A stretch of DNA of 64,000 nucleotides from Paramecium tetraurelia (Eukaryota > Ciliophora > Oligohymenophorea > Peniculida > Parameciidae): positions 187,373 through 251,372 of the forward strand of contig NW_001798956.1 in assembly GCF_000165425.1 (NCBI RefSeq), given 5' to 3'. The position numbers and the translations under genes were made by a program. Below the pieces are notes generated by a model. The model worked only from the letters and a program-made list of their open reading frames with translations. It had not been told where the DNA came from and made no database searches. Positions 32,597 through 44,652 of this stretch are shown piece after piece (the stretch's first letter is position 1; every line of letters starts with the position of its first letter).

Positions 32597-35045
32597 ATGA
32601 GTGATTTAATCCCTGAAACTGAATATAGGATTCCAAAAATAAACTCATACCTTCTCGAAATCAGAGAACCAAACAAAAATGTTTTATTAAATAGAACCAT
32701 CTAATCCAAATCATAACATAAAAAGCAACAACTTAATGCAACATCATCTAATCACTCTCTTCCATACACTGGCACTGCTTTATAGTCTTCTATTGGATAA
32801 GGTAATCAATCAAAGGATAATGTATCAATCTAACGGACTAGTTAATTGAATAAAATAACTGAATAAAAAGATATTTAGAACGATATGATCAACATTAATT
32901 AGTTTATTCATTAAAAAAAGAAAGAACAATTAGTTCAAAATTAATATTTTCTCAAAGAAATCAGTAGAATTAGATGTATTTACTTTCTCTTTTTTTAGAA
33001 CATTGCAAAATGAAGGCAAACATTAAGAATAAATTAGAAAATGAAAGAAAATCTACTACTTCATCATAGGATAAGTACGAGAAGTGCTGGGATGAAACTT
33101 TAAAGGAAATGAATGAAGATCCTAAAACTTGTGATGTGATTGGCGATTCATCTAGCAGAAATAATGAAGAATAATTTAAAAGGATTAAGAAACCAAAACG
33201 TTTAAAGAGTCAAGTAACGTGATCTTTCATTGTTTAGATATTTTCTAAAATTAGAGAAGCAGAGGATCAGTATTTTAAGGCTCAGTCTAAATCTATTATC
33301 AAATTGATGAAATAGAGATCTTTGCAGATTGTAGATGAAGTTACTGCTCAAATAGAATAAGAATAACTATTAAAAAAAGAATAATAATATTAAAGATCCA
33401 AAGAAAGAGAAGAGGGAAAATAAGAAATTATCAAATCCTTGAGTGGCAAAGAATAAGGCAAGTTACTTAAATTACTCTAAAATAAGTAACCCAATCTTCA
33501 AATCCAACCATCTAAATAAATCAATGATGTTTCCAATTCATTTTCTAAATACAACAAGCACAGATCTAAAAGCTTTAATTCTGCTCTTCCCATTTTATAA
33601 GATAAAGGATAACTTTAAGTTCAAAATTAGATATAAAATCGGAAACCCTTATTATTTAATAAATAAAATCTAATTGAAAATTAGGATTTTTCTAGACTAC
33701 TTTGAAGTTCATGATATCTTATTATCTCATAATTCAAGCATTTATATTTTAATTAGATCAATCAATTAATCTAATAAATGATGTTTAATTTTCATCGTCA
33801 TTATTATTAATTCAATTAAAGAATGAAGCTGAGTTAATCCAACAAATTATTAATTTCTCCTCTCAATAATCAATAGCCCATGTTTCCTACTATTTCTTAC
33901 AAAACTTCAGAGTCTCCTTCAAAAATTGTGATCCCTCTTACTAATTATTTGTTATTTGAATAACAACTGGATTAAATAAATGTTAATAAGATAAATAAAT
34001 AATAAAAATAAAACAGAGTAGATACTATCTATAAATATATTCGTTAATAAGTAGTTAAAAAGAATGATAATAATCAAGAAAAATCTAAGACACAAACCAC
34101 AACCGTTGTAAACGAATCTGAGGATAAAATTAAAAAATCCAAAGAATAACCTTCTAATTCATATTCACTAAAACAAATACAAAAAAAACAAAGCTAATAA
34201 AGTATTTTCATAAATACTATTATTAGAACTCTAAAGGATGAGTAAATCCTATATTGATTTGCATACTTCAAATTTATGTAATTAAATACAAAACTAATGC
34301 ATTTTTGAATTAGACTAAGAATAGGAGGATGGTGAACATAATTTATGTAGTATAAGTTAGAATCAAATAAATAAATCACCAAATTTATATTGTAATTTAA
34401 AAAGTAAAAAAAATTGCAAGTTAATAAATCAATCAAAAGTATCTAATTTTTGTATAACTATAGGTCGTCTTGGACTTTAATTAATAAAATAAAAAATATA
34501 AAGATCAGAGCTTTCAAATCATTCACTTGATTAGTAAGGTATAACAAAATCTTTTAAAACAAAAGGAAAATGATAGACAGTAATAGGAAAGAGAATATAA
34601 ATTGAAAAAATGTCTAAGGTAAAAGGAAAGATTAGAAGGAATGTATAATGCATAGTTAGGCTTGAAAAACAGAAGATTAAATTCTCTATTGAATGCTTTA
34701 AAAGGAACTGATGATAAAAAGATTGAAAATGATATAGTCAATGATATTAGAAGAAAATATTAGATACAACGAAGCCAGTCTACAATTATGACTAGAAAGA
34801 GTTCTCTTTAATTATCGAACCCAAGCTATGTCCCTGATGAATAATTTGAAGACAAGCTGATCAGAAAATTTTCTTAAGTTTCTGATATTTGTAGTTCTGA
34901 AAACTCATTAGATTAGACATGTAATTTTTTGTTAAATTTATTGTAGAGTTCCCTATTAAATAAAAGGCTACTTGATTATTTGAATATAGTTCTATAGATT
35001 ATATCAAATTCTTTATTTATTTAATAATTTTTTTGGATTAATTGA
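32597..35045 (+). CDS. Low-complexity Gln/Lys/Asn-rich protein (one gene or two), unknown
   Basis: The ATG at 32597 (MSDLIPETEYRIPKINSYLL) leads through introns 32976-32998 (23 nt) and 33214-33237 (24 nt, TAG) into a frame that stays free of TGA past 34200. A 25-nt intron at 34202-34226 then keeps it open. Coding-like sequence (RLEGMYNAQLGLKNRRLNSL, VSDICSSENSL) continues to the TGA at 35043. Most of it is disordered and polar. An ATG at 33826 (MKLSQSNKLLISPLNN) could instead start a second gene in the same frame. A splice junction near 34480-34560 is unresolved. No domain is recognised. Confidence 0.45.
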
Positions 35046-35063
35046 AAAAAAATAATATAATAA

Positions 35064-35818
35064 ATGTCTGGAGAGTTACCAAAAATCGCCTCTATGAGTT
35101 TATTTTCTACCTATGTTCAGAAAAAGAATGCAGAAGAAGAAGCCGTGAAAATAAGGAATAGAATTGATTAAATAAGACAAGAGCGAGAAAAAATATTAAA
35201 GAAGATTTAGGCAGAAGACTTGAAGGCAGAGCAAATTTACAAACACAGATTGGAATTACAATTAAAAGTAACTCTTACCTTAAATAATAGAAAGAAGAGA
35301 AGATCAGACAGAAGGTTGAAGCACCACCTCCATTCTCTTTAAGTGTATCAAGGGCCCAAAAAGAGACATTAAAGAAAATAAAGGAGGAATTGCTATATAG
35401 GAAGAAAACAGAAGTGAAGGAATTTAGAAGTTGGCATAGATAAGATTTGTATGGAACAAAAATGCAGAAAAGTTTAGATCATGAAACTTATCGACATAAA
35501 GTCCTTTAAGGAAAGGAAGAAGAGCGATAGGCTAATTTGAATACATTGGCTAAATTGAAAGAAAGAAGAGATAGGATCAGATATGAAGTGGAGGTTGAAA
35601 AGGATAGAGTTCTAAGAGAGAAGAATGAATACGATTAGAAAATATACGAATTAGAATAATTAGAACAATTAGAATTAGCGAATTTATAGAACACTCTACA
35701 GAGATAAAATTAAGCAAAAGAAAAAGTGAATTTGGCTTAAAGTCTTCCACCTAAAGAATTTGAAGTTAAATTTGGCTATAATTCAACAAAAAACAATCAA
35801 AATTCAACAAGTTCATGA
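35064..35818 (+). CDS. Coiled-coil protein, 243 residues, possibly ciliary
   Basis: Two exons, with intron 35268-35290 (23 nt, TAG), from the ATG at 35064 to the TGA at 35816. After MSGELPKIASMSLFSTYV the protein is almost entirely charged alpha-helix (EEEAVKIRNRIDQIRQERE, EEERQANLNTLAKLKERRD), with a short conserved-looking block EFRSWHRQDLYGTKMQKS. Small Glu/Arg/Lys-rich helical proteins like this are frequent in axonemes and basal bodies, but I cannot name a family. The tail is NGYNSTKNNQNSTSS-like. Confidence 0.7.
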
Positions 35819-35952
35819 AATATTTATAAAATATAATATATCCATTCATGAGTTGAGTGTACTTTCGATTATCTAAATATTTTTACATGTATTTAAATTA
35901 AGAATATTAACTAATAATTATTTATTAGAATAATAATCTTTTTTGACTATCT

Positions 35953-36908
35953 TCAACTTTTAAAGTATTATTATTGAATAACTATTTTAAGTAAATATGA
36001 CCACGTTTAGAAACTTAACTCTCCATTTAACTATAGGTTATTTATATTTTTTATTTATTTAATTCTACAATATTATATTTAATTTTTTATAATTTAAAAA
36101 TCCCTAATTATATATATAAATCAATCAACTAACATATAAGTATTTACACCCTATCCCGATTAGATATTCCCACTATCTAACAATTGTCTAATTGATTATC
36201 TTTGAAATAGAGAATTAATTACTTAATTTCTTATAATTTATCGGTTTATGAGAATTCATTAATAATACTTTATTAAGTGATACTAACAGGCCCTAATTAT
36301 TGTGTTTATGCTTTGATAAAGTTTAAGATCTAGTTTAAAGTAATAATTACTCTTGTTGATAAACTTAATTAGGTAAGTCTCTACTATTCCTCTTCATCAA
36401 TTTAAGTATTTGCTTATACAAAATTCGGATTTCCTATTTGATTAGATTTAATTGCCTATTGTATGATATTTAGCATATGGGAGACTAAATAACCATGTCC
36501 TGTTTTTTTTATATTCATAATATCAAAGCAAATTGTATCTTTGTTGACTCTAGCTCTAAGTAAAAATTAAAAATAATTAATTTTTGGTTCTTCTTCTTTG
36601 AATATATCAAACATTTCTCTGATGTATGTCCCTTCAGAAAATAACAGACTAAGTTTTAGATACCCGCTGTCATCATTAATTGTTATAAAACCCTTGCCCT
36701 CTGCTTCATTGGTTTATTCAAATCTAGCTACTAATTGGATTAATGTTATTTATTTATCAAAGTAAAGGATTTCATTTCTATCAGTAGTCGATTATTTAAT
36801 TTTCTTAATCATCTTGATGGTCATATTTGTAACTTGTTCATTGTAATTATTTCCTTGCTTGAATCCTGATTGATTTTTTTAATCACTAAATTAGGATTAT
36901 TAAAACAT
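35953..36908 (-). CDS. RPA2-like single-stranded-DNA-binding subunit
   Basis: From the ATG at 36908 the start is MFQQSQFSDQKNQSGFKQGN, a Gly/Gln/Ser-rich N-terminus as in RPA32. It is followed by QVTNMTIKMIKKIKQ, a helix of the type that precedes the OB fold, then ITLIQLVARFEQ, GFITINDDSGYLKLSLLF, YFQFLLRARVN and GYLVSHMLNIIQQAIKSN, matching the order of RPA2 OB-fold strands and C-terminal helix. A winged-helix-like tail (LQEIKQLILYFKDNQLDN, DRVQILICQLIDLYIQ) follows. The 3' end is uncertain: the frame runs on without TGA until an intron of about 38 nt is assumed, placing the stop at 35953. Expected role: DNA replication and repair. Confidence 0.62.
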
Positions 36909-37026
36909 AATTAAATTAATAATAAGCGCCAATTCTAAAAATTAAATGATTTTATATAAATATATTTATAGCAAACATTCAATCAAGATAATTACATAAA
37001 AATATACATTTAATCTTTATTTGTTG

Positions 37027-38261
37027 TCATCCCAAATTATCAAATTTATTAATTTATGTATCATTAAATTACTTACTGAATTTGGTTGCCATCCCCTTTT
37101 ATAAATCCTTATACCCAATCTGTTATGACTTAGATAACCCATATATTTTTAGATCTTATTTCTCTTCTCGCGAGTCATGAGAAAGCTAATTGATCTATTC
37201 CCCATTGCTTTCTGATTCCACTTTCAAAAATCTGAAATCATATTCCTACTAATGAAAAGTGGTCTCATTTTACCTTGAAGTTAACATTTATCTATTCTAT
37301 TAAACACTACATAATTCACTTTAATATGTTTTTGTCTTATCATCCATATGAATTTTGTCCATTGTATCATTATACATAAATTAAATCTTTTATTGGACTC
37401 TTTACTATTAAACATTGGAAGGCACTTCACAATACACCTATGCTTCCATATAAAAATACTTATTATGTAAAAGATATAAATTAAGATCGAATTGGTTTTA
37501 ATAATTTTTACCAAACCCCTTGATGCCATCTAGCCAATCTTCTCTGTAATAAAATGCCTTATCCTTGATAAAATAATAACTTATGATGATTTATCACAAA
37601 CCTATTTATAGTCAAATATTCATATGTGGTCTTATTAGCAAAAATAAAATAAGTATGCAAAACCAATAAATAGGTTGAGAACACAAGAAATCCAAAGGTG
37701 TTTAGAGCATAAATAAGTAGCTCTATTATGAGGTAATCATCCGTATCAGCCAGATGTTAGATTTGTACTATCAAAAATAAAGTAAGCATAATGGTTAAGA
37801 ACAAAATAAAACAATAGAAGTACCGATAATTTCTTTATCCAATACATTAACCTAACCATACGCAATGATGATCAAATCCCTAAACACAATTATCACATCT
37901 CCGACAATGTGCTGTGGTGCTGGTTTTATAAATTTTACATGTGTCACAAAACTTGAATTCACATAATTTTGTTTAATTCACTATTATTAGTTCAGCTGTA
38001 GATTTTGGTTTCAGTGGTATAAGATAACATTCAGTATACCTTAATCTTTTAATACATTACCTTTTAAACTTAAGAATTGAGTCTCGGCAATATACCTGGG
38101 TCGCTGAAAACAGTTACTATCATGAACATATCAGTCAGAAATATTAATATTATTTCTGCAGAAAATATATCCCATTTTGGATCTATTCTGAAAAGTTGCA
38201 CCAAAGAGAGACCATTCAAAAATACAAAAGACAATGTAAACATTATTCTGGAATAGCCCAT
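37027..38261 (-). CDS. DHHC-type protein S-acyltransferase (Erf2/ZDHHC9-like) with long polar tail
   Basis: Starts MGYSRIMFTLSFVFLNGLSL, with two N-terminal helices and FSDPGILPR. The Cys-rich domain is [40 protein letters not shown], with the DHHC intact. Two further helices follow, then DWLDGIKGFGKNYQNQF, close to the TTxE/PaCCT region of the family. Roughly 160 Gln/Asn/Lys-rich residues complete the protein to the TGA at 37027. Introns of about 21-25 nt occur near 38050 and around 37570-37620. The Erf2/ZDHHC9/14/18 group is suggested by the N-terminal DPG and the KFCDTCKIY wording. Confidence 0.86.
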
Positions 38262-39228
38262 TACTAACCTTCCTTTTAAACAATATTTTGACCTTCCTAA
38301 ATAAACTTAATAATAAGGAACTGTAGAATCCTAGCTGTGTACTTTCATTTTGTTAATTAAATTTAAATTTATTTATTATTTGAATACCTTCCGAATTTAG
38401 ATACAGGATTAATAAGTTTCTGGTGTAAAGAATAATTGCTTTAATTTTTCAGAGTGATTTCTTACTTTAAATTTCAACGTATTTCGAATAGATATTTTTG
38501 TAATATTCAAAATAATAATCCACTAAATATGAAATTTCATAGTTCTATAAATAATTGGAATTTTAGACTTTTTAAATCATATATTGTTCAAAAACAACTG
38601 ATTATTTTATAATATTGTCATAAAGTCTTTTTAGTCCTAATTAAAATTATTCTTTAAGTCTATTATAAGAATAGAGCTAGTTAATTATATGAGCATTTAG
38701 AAAATTCATAAAGGATAAATATTTTAATTGATATTTGTATAACTTAATCTAATATTATTTAATATCTTAAAAATTAGTTATAGAAGGCTTGCTTTAATTT
38801 GTTTAAGTTATTGCAATCCCAGTAAATGTGCATTAAGTTCAATAATTTAATACATGCTGTTATATTAACAATAAAAAATTGCATTGCAATAATTATATTG
38901 ATGAAACTTAATTAGAAGGTCTGTTAGATATTGTCAACTTAGACAAAAACACAAAGTATAGAATGTTACATGGTATTATTACAAATATTAAAGAACCTAA
39001 TGATGTAATGTATCATATGTAGATAATATGATATTTGATGACGAAATAATTTAATTGTGATATATTTAAACAATGGATATTTTAATCTGAATTTTTCAAA
39101 ACCAACAAGTCAAATCTCATTATTATATGTAAATCTGGTAGTACATTAGATTCTTTAGGAGAGTCATGTATAAACTTAGGTTATTGCAATATATTTATAA
39201 TTTGAATAATAATATTATTCAGACTAGT
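38262..39228 (+). pseudogene. Intergenic region holding a fragmentary plus-strand coding remnant
   Basis: Most of this 970-bp gap is AT-rich without a gene. Between about 38740 and 39210 one plus-strand frame reads well (LLQFVQVIAIPVNVHQVQQF, DETQLEGLLDIVNLDKNTKY, then after a TGA at 39028-39030 FKTNKSNLIIICKSGSTLDS). It lacks a start codon and is interrupted. It could be a decayed gene, or a real gene with introns I could not place and an upstream ATG at 38690. Confidence 0.3.
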
Positions 39229-39650
39229 TCTTAGACGCATTCGCATTCAGGATGTCTTTCGAAGAAACCAAAGGCACATTGGAAGTTGCTCAATGAGTTT
39301 TGATCAAGGCACTCTTCTTTCAAGACGGCAGCGCAAGAAGCAACATCACAACCTGATGAGAATTAGAAGGATGGGTAACAATTGGCCACACCGCATTTAC
39401 TCCTAGGTAAATAGATTATAAAATGATACAATGCAATAAGCAATTTATTTCCTGATTTGTTAGCACATTCAATCAAGCAATCGTAATCAGCAGAACATTT
39501 GTTTGAACAATTAGTTGCGGCAATAGCACAGAAGGCATTCTTCTCACAAGCAGCCACTTCATCTGGGCATTTCTCTCTGACGCACAAATCGACGGGGTCA
39601 TCTTAAGCAACAGCAAAAGTCAAAAGAACAACTAACAAAAATGCTTTCAT
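39229..39650 (-). CDS. Secreted Cys-rich protein, copy A
   Basis: A signal peptide (MKAFLLVVLLTFAVAQ) is followed by about 115 residues with 16 regularly spaced cysteines: LCVREKCPDEVAACEKNAFC, AATNCSNKCSADYDCLIEC, then after a 27-nt intron (39403-39429) LSKCGVANC, CDVASCAAVLKEECLD and FFERHPECECV. The TGA is at 39229. The pattern and the shared intron position match copy B (39810-40229), so they are tandem duplicates. The disulfide-rich extracellular or vesicle-lumen fold is unknown to me. GC and codon use suggest high expression. Confidence 0.85.
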
Positions 39651-39809
39651 TAAATATAATAATACTTTTGTAAGTATAAGATTGGTTTTATAAAATCCAG
39701 ATGACGTTATTTGGAAATTTGAGAAAAACTTTATATGATATTATTACAAATTAATAGATACATGCATAAAATCACATTTTATGCCTATACCCTTGATATT
39801 TATACTCCC

Positions 39810-40229
39810 TCAGAACTCACTAACGCATGAACATTCTGGATGTCTCTCGAAGAATGATGAAGCACATTAGAAGGATTTCAATCCCAAAGTTTGAGTGCAT
39901 TCGCTCTGGAAATAAGCAACACATCCTTCAACATCACAAAATGAAACAGCAACATCTTTGCAATTTTCGTGTCCACATTAAGCCCTTAAAATAGATTATA
40001 AAGTATACAATGCAATCAATTTGGCATTCTTTGAGGCTAAAGCACAGTTCAACATGCATTCAGCGTCTTCACCTCCACATTGGTTTTTGCATTTCATTGC
40101 GGCAGAAGCACATCCGAATACTTCCTTTTAGCAGGCGGCGTATTCATTTGGGCATCTCTCTTTCAAGCATTATTCTGGGTCTGCAGCATATGTGAGGGCA
40201 AGGAGAACTACTATAACAATTGCTTTCAT
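39810..40229 (-). CDS. Secreted Cys-rich protein, copy B
   Basis: Same architecture as copy A: a signal peptide (MKAIVIVVLLALTYAA), then QCLKERCPNEYAACQKEVFG, MKCKNQCGGEDAECMLNC, a 24-nt intron at 39985-40008 (ending AAG) at the same place within the KLIAL codons, then QCGHENCKDVAV, CDVEGCVAYFQSEC and FFERHPECSCVSEF before the TGA at 39810. Copies A and B diverge in about half their residues but keep the cysteines, which implies selection on the fold. Confidence 0.85.
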
Positions 40230-40340
40230 TTGGTTATTTTATTAATGATATTAAACAATTATTATTACCATCCTTATATAATCATTTTAATGACGTAGAT
40301 AAAATAAATTGCTAATCAACATATATTAGTTTTTATCACA

Positions 40341-40989
40341 ATGAATTTTATTTAATTGGGTAAACTAAAAAATCAGTTGGCTAATTCTAAATCAAATATT
40401 CCAAAAATCTAATAAAGAAGATACTCCAGAGTTAATTCCATTGAATAGTTAATTTCTTATCAAAATTATCAAAAAGAAAATTTGGAGTAGATTGATAAAT
40501 ATCCATTTAAAAAGTATTTCTTGATATTTTAATAGAATTACACAGGATCAATCTTCTCAAATTGATAAACCTGAATAAAAAGAGAGATCCCAATCTCTTA
40601 CTCATATTCAATAACAATACTAAATTAATTCTCACAGACTTATCAATTAATAAAAAATTACAAAAACAACAAATAATATAGAAATCAACTATTCTAAATA
40701 AGGAATCTAACTCTTACAAATTCACCAAAAAAGGTAGAATTTGAATGAAGCTTTAAATTCCATACTTTAATAAAAAATTAACAATTTAAATGCTCGTAAT
40801 TTTAGATCTAATTCAAATCTACCTGCACTAAATTCTTAATAAGGGAAACTATCTGACTAATCCAAAATAAATCAATTCAGAAAATTAAAGTAGTATGATT
40901 TTGAATCTCAACTCCCAGAAGGTCCCCAGCTAAGCTTCAGATAATTCGCCAAAATGTAAGGGTTGAAACTACCCTAATTTTTAGAATGA
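40341..40989 (+). CDS. Hypothetical Gln/Asn-rich protein, 208 residues
   Basis: Two exons, with intron 40514-40535 (22 nt, TAG), from the ATG at 40341 to the TGA at 40987. It begins MNFIQLGKLKNQLANSKSN and is polar and low-complexity, with Gln, Asn and Ser dominant, ending FAKMQGLKLPQFLE. No domain or targeting signal is recognised. Confidence 0.65.
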
Positions 40990-41117
40990 ATATAATCCTC
41001 TTATGTATATTGATATAAAATTAAAAAAACCTTTATATATACCTAATGTGAAATTTACAAATTATTTTTATTGTTTATCTATCTGTGAACACACACAGAT
41101 TCTCATTCTAAATCTTA

Positions 41118-43698
41118 TCATGCAACTACCCTTGAGATTTCAAAATTTGGAATTATTGGAATAATAAATATTTATAAAGAAAATAATTAAAACTTAAATC
41201 AGTAGACCAGTTAGGATGAGGACTGACCAGAAGTACTTTTTTATTCAAGTTATTACTATATTCTGGTTCTGAATTTTTGGGGAGTGGATTACATTTATGA
41301 ATTTCTAATAGCATTATTAAAAACTCATACTTTCTATTATTAACTGTTAGAGATAGTGAAGCTCGACTATCATTTAAAGCAGATTATCTGATGCTTCGTT
41401 AAGATTCAAGAAGAGATTTTTGTAATTCTACTTCCTGAGTTTTTAATTTTTTATCGTTTTTTATCTGGCTGCTAGGAACAGTTTTCAATAAGCATTTCCA
41501 TGAATCAAGAGGTTGCAAGGAGTTTAAAATTACAGTCAATTCTCTTTTATTTAAATTGCTGTGAATTGATCTTATTAACTTAATGATATAACAAAATAAA
41601 CTTTCATTGTAACTGTGACTCTTAAATCCATTTGCATAAAACGTTGTATAGGCATTATAAAGCGAACTAATTAATCCAACATTGAACAGTATATTTTAAA
41701 GTAGGTAAGCAGGAGCGTTTTCAAAGATAAAATTAATGAATTCAACAAAGTAATAATGATATAAAGTATTTTATTTGCTCTTAAAAAAATAAATAATGTA
41801 TAAATGGATGACTGTTTCATTTAAGAATTTGTAGATATTTTTATTTAATCTAGTCACATCATAAGGTTCAAAGATCTCAAACCCATTTTTTATTGTTTAA
41901 AAAAAGGTAAAATGCTCAGTTATACTCATATCAGAGTTTAATTTATTTGCATTAATGATTATTTTATTCAAGTATTCCACTATTTAAAAAAACACATCCT
42001 TTAAAATTAATTATTCTTCAACATTTCCATACCTTTTAGCAAGATAGTATATTGAATTTATAATTCTCCCACATTAGAAACTAATTTCTTTATTCAAATT
42101 GATCTCATATAAATAAAATTTATATAAGGAAAATACTAAGTCTTAATTAAAAAACAATTTGCAAAAGCTCTCGTTTTCTAAATTGATGGGTTTCCTCACT
42201 TAATGAATTAGAGTAACATTCAGTATTTTCTCCAATATGTTTATTAGATACTCAAATGTTGTTGTATTATAGTAAAATTGCGATTAATCTAATTCGAATT
42301 GACTCGGATTTGCTTTAAGATTGCTTGAAGGATAAAGCATTACTAGTTTACTACTTGAAAATCCTGAGTCGGATGATATTGAAATTCTAGAACTTTATAA
42401 TAATGTTAAGTTCATTTACGAGGTTTTAGAAATTGCAGTTTTTTCAGTAGTTTCAAATTTATCAACACTCCCTCTTTTTTATTTTGAGTCATTAGTAACA
42501 GTGCCTATTGATTTGATTGTATTAAATGAAGTAAGTGAAGGTAGTGTTACATTACGATTATGAGAAATTACATTAGACCGATTGGTAGCAGTTAATGATT
42601 CAATTCTTCTACTTTATTTTCTGCTATAATTTATGGAATTGCGTGTTCTTCTCTCCTCTAAATAATGTCGAATTGCATCTACATCCTACTCTAATAATTA
42701 AGCATATGATAAATTTTCAGGTAGTTATACATACTCCTCTTGATTTTGCTAAACAGACGAACCTCCTAAATGTCCAATGTATTCATCCAATATGTTTATC
42801 CTTACAATTTCAATAGGTTTTTAAACATCTTTAAATTTTGATAAAAGATTGAGGATTTTTGATTTTTAATCATTCTCTTGAATTATTGGAAATTGTTGGT
42901 TGCTAAAAGTAAGATTTTATTAGAAGATATGATGGTGCAGATAGTCTATCCATTTAGTTTCTATGAGGTATGTCCAAATCTATTCTTAAATGTAATTACC
43001 AAATTTAAATTTATCCACTGTTAAATCTAAAATATCTATTATCAAAGATTCAATGAAAGTATTATTAGAATATTACAAGAAGAGGTATAAGAAATCCAAT
43101 TCAATGATCTTTAATATACTAACTTTGGGACAAATAAGTAATAATTAATCGATAAGCATGGCTAAATGATTTAAATTCAATTAAATTGACTCATTGTTAA
43201 GGCTTTCTAAAATCTTCTCAACTACAACATATAAATTGCACAATACATATTATAGGCATCATTTCTTATATCGTCTGATAATATCTAGAATGGTTAACCT
43301 TTTATATCAAAAACTACAGACTTTTGAAGGATCGAACAGTGTTCAGATAATCCATGGGTATAGTACTAGATTTGAATATATTTTTGTATTCACTGTTTCC
43401 TATTTCCTTCCTTTAAAAGAGTAAACCCTATGTATAGTTGTTTAGGTAATACCCAATCATCTATGAGTTCTTCTGATAGAGGATTTATTATAAATTTGAT
43501 CAGTATTTCGATATTATCACTATTATGTAATTGGAGTAGATCATGTTGAGTAACCATTTCAATAGGCTTGCAGATCATCTTCTGCATAATCTCAATGTAA
43601 TCAGCTACAGACTCTACTTTACTGGCAGGTGTTAGATATTCATCATCCTATTCAGTTTTGATCTTGTTATCTGTTCCAATATAATTAAATGAAGACAT
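41118..43698 (-). CDS. Large helical protein, SAPS/PP6-regulatory-subunit-like
   Basis: Starts MSSFNYIGTDNKIKTEQDDE at 43698. The first part (VADYIEIMQKMICKPIEMV, QHDLLQLHNSDNIEILIKFI, INPLSEELIDDWV) resembles the opening of the SAPS domain (DLLxECKxQNxKLLxFL). Later LKIIELDFLYLFLQYSNNTF and LDEYIGHLGG recall its LDLxLxLFFKYxWNNF and GNMGHL elements. A second helical domain follows (FEYLINILEKILNVTLI, YLLQNILFNVGLISSLYNAY). SAPS proteins bind PP6-type phosphatases. The match is by eye only and exon borders are partly inferred; one intron of about 47 nt is unusually long. The 3' end near 41118 is uncertain. Confidence 0.48.
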
Positions 43699-43735
43699 AG
43701 ACTACTTTCTATCTAATATCCATTAAGGAGCAATC

Positions 43736-44652
43736 TCAATAGTCCATTTATTGCAAACTTTAAAATTAATTATTAATTTTACAATCATCCAATTCTTAAT
43801 CATATTTATTCTTCCATGAAAAATTATAAAATATACTCTATTTGCAATCGAAGAATTAATCAATCAATTATTGCTAAAATTTATGGTTTCGAGTATGCAT
43901 TATGAATTGTTTAAAAATTATTGACATTTCTTCCAAATCTACATTTAATTCAATCGCCAATAAAAAGAATCTCTTCAAGTAAGAACAAGCGAATCTTTTG
44001 GCTATTAACAATTTCTCGATAACTTATTTCGAAAATGGAATAGACCCTTATTTTTATTATTCTCCAATAATCTTATTAACATTTCCACTATGAATTTATT
44101 CTCTATTTATTACTTAATTGCCATTTTCAAACTTCTGGTGCTTCTGTTTCCTAAAAATTCTCTGTATTCTTATAATTCACTTACTTCTTACAGTGCCCTA
44201 TAAAAAGCCAAAAGAAATAACCGATGTTTGAAATAATCAAAGAAAGCAGACATAAGCAATTCTATGCTTGCCATTTAAAAGGGATAGGAGCAAATCACTT
44301 AATATAAGGAATAAATTGAAACTTGATTTTAAGATGTTATGATCTGTGATAATTTACATGTTTCTTAAATTAAAAGAAACCTCCTTAATTCCCAAACTTA
44401 TTTTTTGAAGGCGAACATATTCATCGTCTTCTCCTAACTAAAAAATTTATTAATAATGTTACAGCTTCTGCAAACATCATTCGAGTGTGTTAATTTTTAA
44501 TAAATGATTGTAAAAATAAAACAGGTTTCTTTATAAATCAAATTATTATTATCAGATATGTCATACTAAATAGGTAAACCATTTTTAGACAAAGAAATTT
44601 CCAAAAATATATAATTTAAAATTAATTATTTAGAGACCTTTCTTAGTTTCAT
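43736..44652 (-). CDS. Hypothetical helical protein, 297 residues
   Basis: From the ATG at 44652 (MKLRKVSKQLILNYIFLEIS) one frame runs to the TGA at 43736 with a single 23-nt intron (about 44048-44070, ending AAG). It contains VCRSCNIINKFF, MSAFFDYFKHRLFLLAFYRA, LQEVSELQEYREFLGNR and CSYLKRFFLLAIELNVDLEE. It is mostly helical and hydrophobic-patterned, armadillo-like, without a known motif. Its stop lies only 37 bp upstream of the next minus-strand start (43698), so the two could be one gene if a splice joins them, but an in-frame TGA separates them in this reading. Confidence 0.6.

Noticed and set aside
35500-35952. Extension of the RPA2-like gene far downstream on the minus strand because no TGA occurs.
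   Set aside because: That stretch is the antisense of a well-supported coiled-coil gene; a splice to a TGA at 35953 is more likely.
39985-40298. Plus-strand open frames over the Cys-rich gene B.
   Set aside because: They are antisense shadows; the minus strand has a signal peptide, conserved cysteines and a matching paralogue.
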